Source: Victivallales bacterium
GTDB lineage: Bacteria; Verrucomicrobiota; Lentisphaeria; Victivallales; SZUA-371
DNA length: 9,470 nt
Direction of reading: 5' to 3'
Assembly: GCA_028691155.1 (NCBI GenBank)
Contig: JAQUZV010000062.1
Location: 1 to 9,470, forward strand
The stretch's first letter is position 1. Every line of letters starts with the position of its first letter. The notes beneath the pieces are model-generated. The model saw only the letters and a program-made list of their open reading frames with translations, ran no database searches and was not told where the DNA came from. A program made the position numbers and the translations under genes. Of this stretch, positions 6,020 through 9,470 are shown piece after piece.

Positions 6020-6718
6020 ATGGCAAAAGAAAAAATTCTGATTGTTGAAGATGAAGAAGACATCAGAGAGCTGGTAAAATACAATCTCGAACGTGAAGGT
6101 TATACTTCGCTGACCGCCGTGGAAACCGGGGAGGAGGCGCTGACCGCGGTAAAGAATTCTCCGCCTGACCTGATTCTGCTCGACCTGATGTTGCCGGGCA
6201 TCGACGGCCTCACCGTCTGCCGCAAACTCAAAAGCAATGACAATACCGCCCACATTCCGATCATCATGGTTACGGCCAAAAGCGAAGAGGCCGATGTGGT
6301 GGTGGGGCTGGAAATGGGGGCGGAGGATTACATCGTCAAACCGTTCAGCACCAAAGTAATGCTGGCCCGGGTCCGGTCCGTGCTGCGGCGGCACAGCCAG
6401 GAAGAGGAACTGAGTCCGGGGGATGTGATCCGGCGCAATAATCTGGTGATCACGCCCGGCAAGCGGGAAGTGCGGCTGGACAACCAGATGCTCGATCTCA
6501 CCTTTACCGAATTCGAAATTCTGCTGTTGCTGGCGCGTCGCCCCGGTTGGGTCTACACCCGCAATCAGATCGTCAATGAAGTAAAGGGATCGGATTACCC
6601 GGTGACGGAACGGGCCATCGATGTCCAGATCGTGGGCCTGCGCAAGAAGCTCGGGGTTTACGGCGGCAAAATCGAAACCATCCGCGGCGTCGGTTATCGC
6701 TTCAACAACGAAAACTAA
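6020..6718 (+). CDS. OmpR/PhoB-family response regulator, 232 aa
   Basis: This is a two-component transcription factor. The receiver domain (about residues 4-118) has the acidic pocket ED at 10-11, the phospho-acceptor Asp55 in LLDLMLPGIDG, the switch Thr85 (MVTAK) and Lys107 (KPF). The winged-helix DNA-binding domain (about 135-231) has LTFTEFEILLLL, the recognition helix region ERAIDVQIVGLRKKL and the closing GVGYRF. Length and layout match PhoB (229 aa in E. coli), and the partner kinase downstream is PhoR-like, so a phosphate-starvation role is likely but not proven. Other members of the family look the same. The ATG at 6020 is preferred because GAGGA lies 8 bases upstream; an in-frame ATG at 6005 would place that sequence inside the coding region. 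The kinase gene begins 32 bases after the stop. No pst transporter or phoU gene is visible in the window. Confidence 0.93.
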   Translation: MAKEKILIVEDEEDIRELVKYNLEREGYTSLTAVETGEEALTAVKNSPPDLILLDLMLPGIDGLTVCRKLKSNDNTAHIPIIMVTAKSEEADVVVGLEMGAEDYIVKPFSTKVMLARVRSVLRRHSQEEELSPGDVIRRNNLVITPGKREVRLDNQMLDLTFTEFEILLLLARRPGWVYTRNQIVNEVKGSDYPVTERAIDVQIVGLRKKLGVYGGKIETIRGVGYRFNNEN

Positions 6719-6722
6719 GCAA

Positions 6723-6739
6723 CGCCGGTTCGTCCGGCG
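6723..6739 (+). other. Hairpin between the regulator and kinase genes
   Basis: CGCCGG (6723-6728) and CCGGCG (6734-6739) pair around a TTCGT loop in the 32-base gap between the two genes. It is not followed by a T-run. It sits just before the AGGGGA ribosome binding site (6742-6747) of the kinase gene and might tune kinase translation or stabilise the upstream message. Confidence 0.35.
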
Positions 6740-6750
6740 GCAGGGGAAAA

Positions 6751-8544
6751 ATGTTCAGGCCAAAATCGTTTCTGCTGCGTTACCCGTTATATGTTCTGGC
6801 CCTCGCGCTGGTAATGCTGATTGTTATCTGGGCCCGTTCCGAATCCCTGAGCCGCAGTTATATGCGGATGGTGGAACAGGATATTGCCGTACGGGCGGAA
6901 TTGCTGCGGGATCAACTGCGCGGGGAAATTACTTCCGGCGCGGAGGAGAAACTGCGGCGGGACTGCCGCCGCATCGGGCAGCAGATCAAAACCCGGATTA
7001 CCGTGATCGATGCCGACGGGCGCGTCATGGCCGATTCAACCACCGCCCCCGAAGAGATGGACAACCATGCCGGACGGCCGGAAGTCAAAACGGCCATGAC
7101 CGGGGAAACCGGAATTTCCCGCCGCCACAGTATCACCCGGGAACGGGATATGGTCTATGTGGCGTTGCCGGTGGAAGACCGGGTCCCGCCGCAACATATC
7201 CTGCGGATTTCCGCTTCCGTCAGGTCGGTTTCGGGCATTTTGGCCCTGGCCAAACGCGACATTATCCTGGCCGGCGTCGTTACCGCCCTGATTGCCGCGT
7301 TGCTCAGCCTTTTTCTGATCCACAAGGTCGGCATGCCGATCGAAGACATCCGTTACAGTGCCCGGCGCATTGCCGCCGGAGATCTCAATACCCGCATTCC
7401 CATCCCCGCCCGCGGTGAAATTCGCGGTCTGGCCGAGGCGATCAACAACATGGCCGAACAATTGAAGACCCGTCTGGCCGAACAACTCCGGAGCCGCAAG
7501 GAGCGCGACGCCATTCTCGCCAGTCTGTTCGAGGGGGTCATCGCCATGAACAACGATCTGGAAATCATCTGGATGAACGACGTGGCCGTACGTCTGCTCG
7601 GAGTCAGTCCCGATGCCGGCGGCTCCCATATTTACGAAGTCCAGCGCCATACCGCCGTCTCCGAGTTTGCCGAACATATTGCCGCCGTCCGGAAGCTGGA
7701 ACAACTGGATCTGGAAATCGGCGTCCAGGGACACGAGAAAACACTCAAACTGACCGGCAACATCATTCATGGCCCGGACAACGAGATGATCGGGGTGCTG
7801 ATCGTCATCTCCGATTTTACCGAAATCCGTCGCCTGGAAAATTTCCGCCGCGATTTCGTGGCCAACGTCTCCCACGAAATCCGGACGCCGCTGACCGCCA
7901 TCCGCGGCGCGGTGGAAACTCTGCATGACGCCCTGAAACACGATCCCGCCTTCGCCGAACGTCTGATGGATATGATCGTGCGCCACTGCGACCGCCTCAA
8001 TGCCCTGAACGAGGATATTCTGTGCCTGGCCGCGCTGGAGCGGGAGGGGGCGGGAGAGGAATTCGTCTATGAACCGGTGGCGGCCGGCGATCTGCTCAAT
8101 ACCTCGATCAACCTGTGTCGGGTCAAGGCCAAACAGAAAAACATCCGCCTGGAACTCGGCGAGGTTTTCGACGGGAAAATAGAATGCGACCGGCAACTGA
8201 TCGAGCAGACGCTGATCAACCTGATCGACAATGCCGTCAAATACAGCGAAGAGGGGAGCAAAATTGAAATTGCGGCGGTTCAGAACGATCCCGACCACGT
8301 CGCTTTGTCCGTTTGTGACTACGGCATCGGCATCCCGGAAAAACACCTGCCCCGACTGTTCGAACGTTTTTACCGCGTGGACAAAGCCCGCAGCCGCAAA
8401 CTCGGCGGCACCGGTCTGGGCTTGTCCATTGTCAAACATGTGGTGCAACTGCACCATGGCACGGTAGACGTTCGGAGCAGTGTCGGCCACGGCAGCACCT
8501 TTACCGTATGCCTGCCGCTGCGCCAGCCGCCGAAAGAGGCGTGA
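6751..8544 (+). CDS. PhoR-type membrane sensor histidine kinase, 597 aa
   Basis: This kinase would phosphorylate the response regulator encoded just upstream. The order is: membrane segment at about 11-27, an extracytoplasmic sensor region at 28-169, a second membrane segment at about 171-192, a HAMP linker at about 192-245, a PAS domain at about 255-360, a HisKA dimerisation domain with the phospho-acceptor His375 in NVSHEIRTPLT, and a HATPase domain with the N box (Asn494 in NLIDNAVKY), G1 (DYGIGIP, 523-529), F box (LFERFYRVD) and G2 (GGTGLGLS, 552-559). All catalytic boxes are intact. The sensor loop contains ITVIDADGRVMADS, which resembles Cache/PAS-like periplasmic sensors; the layout is closer to Bacillus PhoR or WalK than to E. 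coli PhoR, which lacks a large loop. AGGGGA lies just before the ATG. The ligand is unknown; phosphate sensing is inferred from family resemblance only. Confidence 0.93.
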   Translation: MFRPKSFLLRYPLYVLALALVMLIVIWARSESLSRSYMRMVEQDIAVRAELLRDQLRGEITSGAEEKLRRDCRRIGQQIKTRITVIDADGRVMADSTTAPEEMDNHAGRPEVKTAMTGETGISRRHSITRERDMVYVALPVEDRVPPQHILRISASVRSVSGILALAKRDIILAGVVTALIAALLSLFLIHKVGMPIEDIRYSARRIAAGDLNTRIPIPARGEIRGLAEAINNMAEQLKTRLAEQLRSRKERDAILASLFEGVIAMNNDLEIIWMNDVAVRLLGVSPDAGGSHIYEVQRHTAVSEFAEHIAAVRKLEQLDLEIGVQGHEKTLKLTGNIIHGPDNEMIGVLIVISDFTEIRRLENFRRDFVANVSHEIRTPLTAIRGAVETLHDALKHDPAFAERLMDMIVRHCDRLNALNEDILCLAALEREGAGEEFVYEPVAAGDLLNTSINLCRVKAKQKNIRLELGEVFDGKIECDRQLIEQTLINLIDNAVKYSEEGSKIEIAAVQNDPDHVALSVCDYGIGIPEKHLPRLFERFYRVDKARSRKLGGTGLGLSIVKHVVQLHHGTVDVRSSVGHGSTFTVCLPLRQPPKEA

Positions 8545-8643
8545 AGAATAGGGTTAATGAGTAAAACCATACCTGAAAACACGGGGCGGTTCAGAATGCA
8601 CCCGTAGCGGCGGCGGCAGAACACGAATCCTTTTCCGAGCTTG

Positions 8644-8661
8644 CTTCTGAAAGTCCAGAAG
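8644..8661 (+). other. Small hairpin in the kinase-thiC spacer
   Basis: CTTCTG (8644-8649) pairs with CAGAAG (8656-8661) around a 6-base loop, about 100 bases after the kinase stop. No T-run follows. It may lie in the kinase 3' untranslated region; nothing else is recognisable in the surrounding 8545-8720 stretch. Confidence 0.25.
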
Positions 8662-8720
8662 TAAAAGAACCGCACCGTTCCTATTGTTTTTCTACCGCGT
8701 TGAAATACCGCCGGCGGGCG

Positions 8721-8744
8721 GACCCGACGTTAAAACGTCGGGTC
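8721..8744. terminator. Hairpin between convergent kinase and thiC genes
   Basis: GACCCGACGTT (8721-8731) and AACGTCGGGTC (8734-8744) form a perfect 11-bp inverted repeat with AA between the arms. It begins 11 bases beyond the thiC stop codon and lies between two converging genes, so a bidirectional terminator is the natural reading. The following sequence (GTTTCC on the plus strand, GC-rich on the minus) has no proper T-run, so termination efficiency is uncertain. A GC palindrome (CCGCCGGCGG) lies just to its left at 8709-8718. Confidence 0.6.
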
Positions 8745-8755
8745 GTTTCCGGTTC

Positions 8756-9470
8756 TTATTCCTGGTTCAAATCCTGGCTGATGCGCATGGAGCAGAAACC
8801 GGGACCGCACATGGTGCAGTAGTGATTGTCGCTCTGTTCGGATTCGGGCCGGTCGGCGTTGCGTTCGTCGAGCGCCTGCTGCCGCAGTTCGCGGGCCCGG
8901 TCGGGATCGAGCGCCAGTTCAAACTGTTTTTCCCAATCGAATTCGACGCGAGCCCGGCTGATGGCGTCGTCGCGATCGCGGGCGCCGGGCTTGTGCAGCG
9001 CAACGTCGGCGGCATGGGCGGCAATCTTATAGGCAATAACCCCGTTGCGCACGTCTTCGGCGTTGGGCAACCCCAGATGTTCCTTGGGGGTAACGTAACA
9101 CAGCATGGCGGCGCCGCTGTAGGCGCCCATGGTGGCGCCGATGGCGCTGGTGATATGATCGTAGCCGGGGGCGCAGTCGGTCACTACCGGGCCGAGAATA
9201 TAGAACGGGGCGTCATCGCAATCCCGCTGTTCGCGCTGCATATTCATGGCCACCTGATCGAACGGTATATGGCCCGGACCTTCGACCATGGCCTGAACGT
9301 TGGCGGCGCGGCAGCGGCGCACCAGATCTCCGAGCACTTTGAGTTCGGCAAACTGTGCTTCATCGCTGGCGTCGGCCAGACAGCCGGGGCGCAGACCGTC
9401 GCCCAGCGACAGCGTGACATCGTGTTCCCGGCAGATCTCCAGAATCCGGTCGAAGTTGGTATAAAAGAGA
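8756..9470 (-). CDS. thiC: Phosphomethylpyrimidine synthase ThiC (partial, C-terminal about 238 residues)
   Basis: ThiC is the radical-SAM enzyme that rearranges aminoimidazole ribotide to HMP phosphate, the pyrimidine precursor of thiamine. The visible part matches the family from the conserved SLGDGLRPG onward, followed by DEAQFAELK, VEGPGHIPFDQV, the core GPVVTDCAPGYDHITSAIG, AMLCYVTPKEHLGLPN, YKIAAHAADVAL and WEKQFELALDP. It ends with the C-terminal 4Fe-4S/SAM motif CTMCGPGFCSM (CxxCxxxxC), which completes the active site from the partner subunit. The reading frame is intact to the stop at 8756-8758. The N-terminal part, the start codon and any TPP riboswitch lie beyond the right edge. 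Co-transcribed thiamine genes are not seen; thiC is the last gene of its transcript here, facing the histidine kinase gene. Confidence 0.98.
   Translation of the reverse strand, partial: LFYTNFDRILEICREHDVTLSLGDGLRPGCLADASDEAQFAELKVLGDLVRRCRAANVQAMVEGPGHIPFDQVAMNMQREQRDCDDAPFYILGPVVTDCAPGYDHITSAIGATMGAYSGAAMLCYVTPKEHLGLPNAEDVRNGVIAYKIAAHAADVALHKPGARDRDDAISRARVEFDWEKQFELALDPDRARELRQQALDERNADRPESEQSDNHYCTMCGPGFCSMRISQDLNQE

Noticed and set aside
7036..8490. Open frame of 484 codons on the minus strand across the kinase gene
   Set aside because: It lies fully inside a kinase with every catalytic box intact. Its composition is typical of an antisense shadow in GC-rich coding DNA.
8764..8774. GGTTCAAATCC, resembling a tRNA T-loop
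   Set aside because: It encodes the last residues of ThiC on the opposite strand. No acceptor, anticodon or D arm can be folded around it.

Overview
The window is chromosomal DNA of moderately high GC content with ordinary bacterial codon use. The organism is probably a Gram-negative (diderm) bacterium: one product carries a clear export signal, and a transmembrane anti-sigma factor and a sensor kinase with a large extracytoplasmic loop are present. An OleD-like reductase at the left edge and the overall style of the proteins hint at the Planctomycetes-Verrucomicrobia-Lentisphaerae group. That placement is a guess; nothing in the window fixes the taxon.

Left part (1-1969, minus strand). A 3-beta-HSD/OleD-type NAD(P)-dependent reductase runs off the left edge. 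Thirty-one bases upstream of it lies a gene for a secreted protein of about 453 residues that I do not recognise. The two may be co-transcribed from a promoter-like sequence near 1942-1969. From 1970 to 2558 there is a gene-free, partly AT-rich stretch. It holds several inverted repeats, the strongest being a 12-bp GC-rich hairpin followed by a T-run on the plus strand, where no gene precedes it.

Middle (2541-4092, minus strand). An ECF (RpoE-type) sigma factor and a membrane-bound zinc-finger anti-sigma factor form a two-gene operon with a 19-base gap. A roughly 260-base divergent intergenic region separates this operon from a plus-strand N-acyl-D-amino-acid deacylase (4357-5934). The deacylase keeps all the metal and catalytic motifs of the D-aminoacylase family.

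Right part (5935-8744, plus strand). An OmpR/PhoB-type response regulator and a PhoR-type histidine kinase form a two-component operon. A tandem 12-base repeat lies upstream of it. A perfect 11-bp hairpin separates it from the convergent 3' end of thiC (8756 to the right edge, minus strand), the gene for the radical-SAM HMP-phosphate synthase of thiamine biosynthesis.

Functionally, the window combines two envelope or environment sensing modules (ECF sigma/anti-sigma and PhoBR-like) with stand-alone metabolic genes. I see no mobile element, CRISPR array, tRNA or rRNA, and no gene cluster that clearly forms a new system. The least explained items are the secreted protein, the C-terminal domain of the anti-sigma factor and the 1970-2558 spacer.
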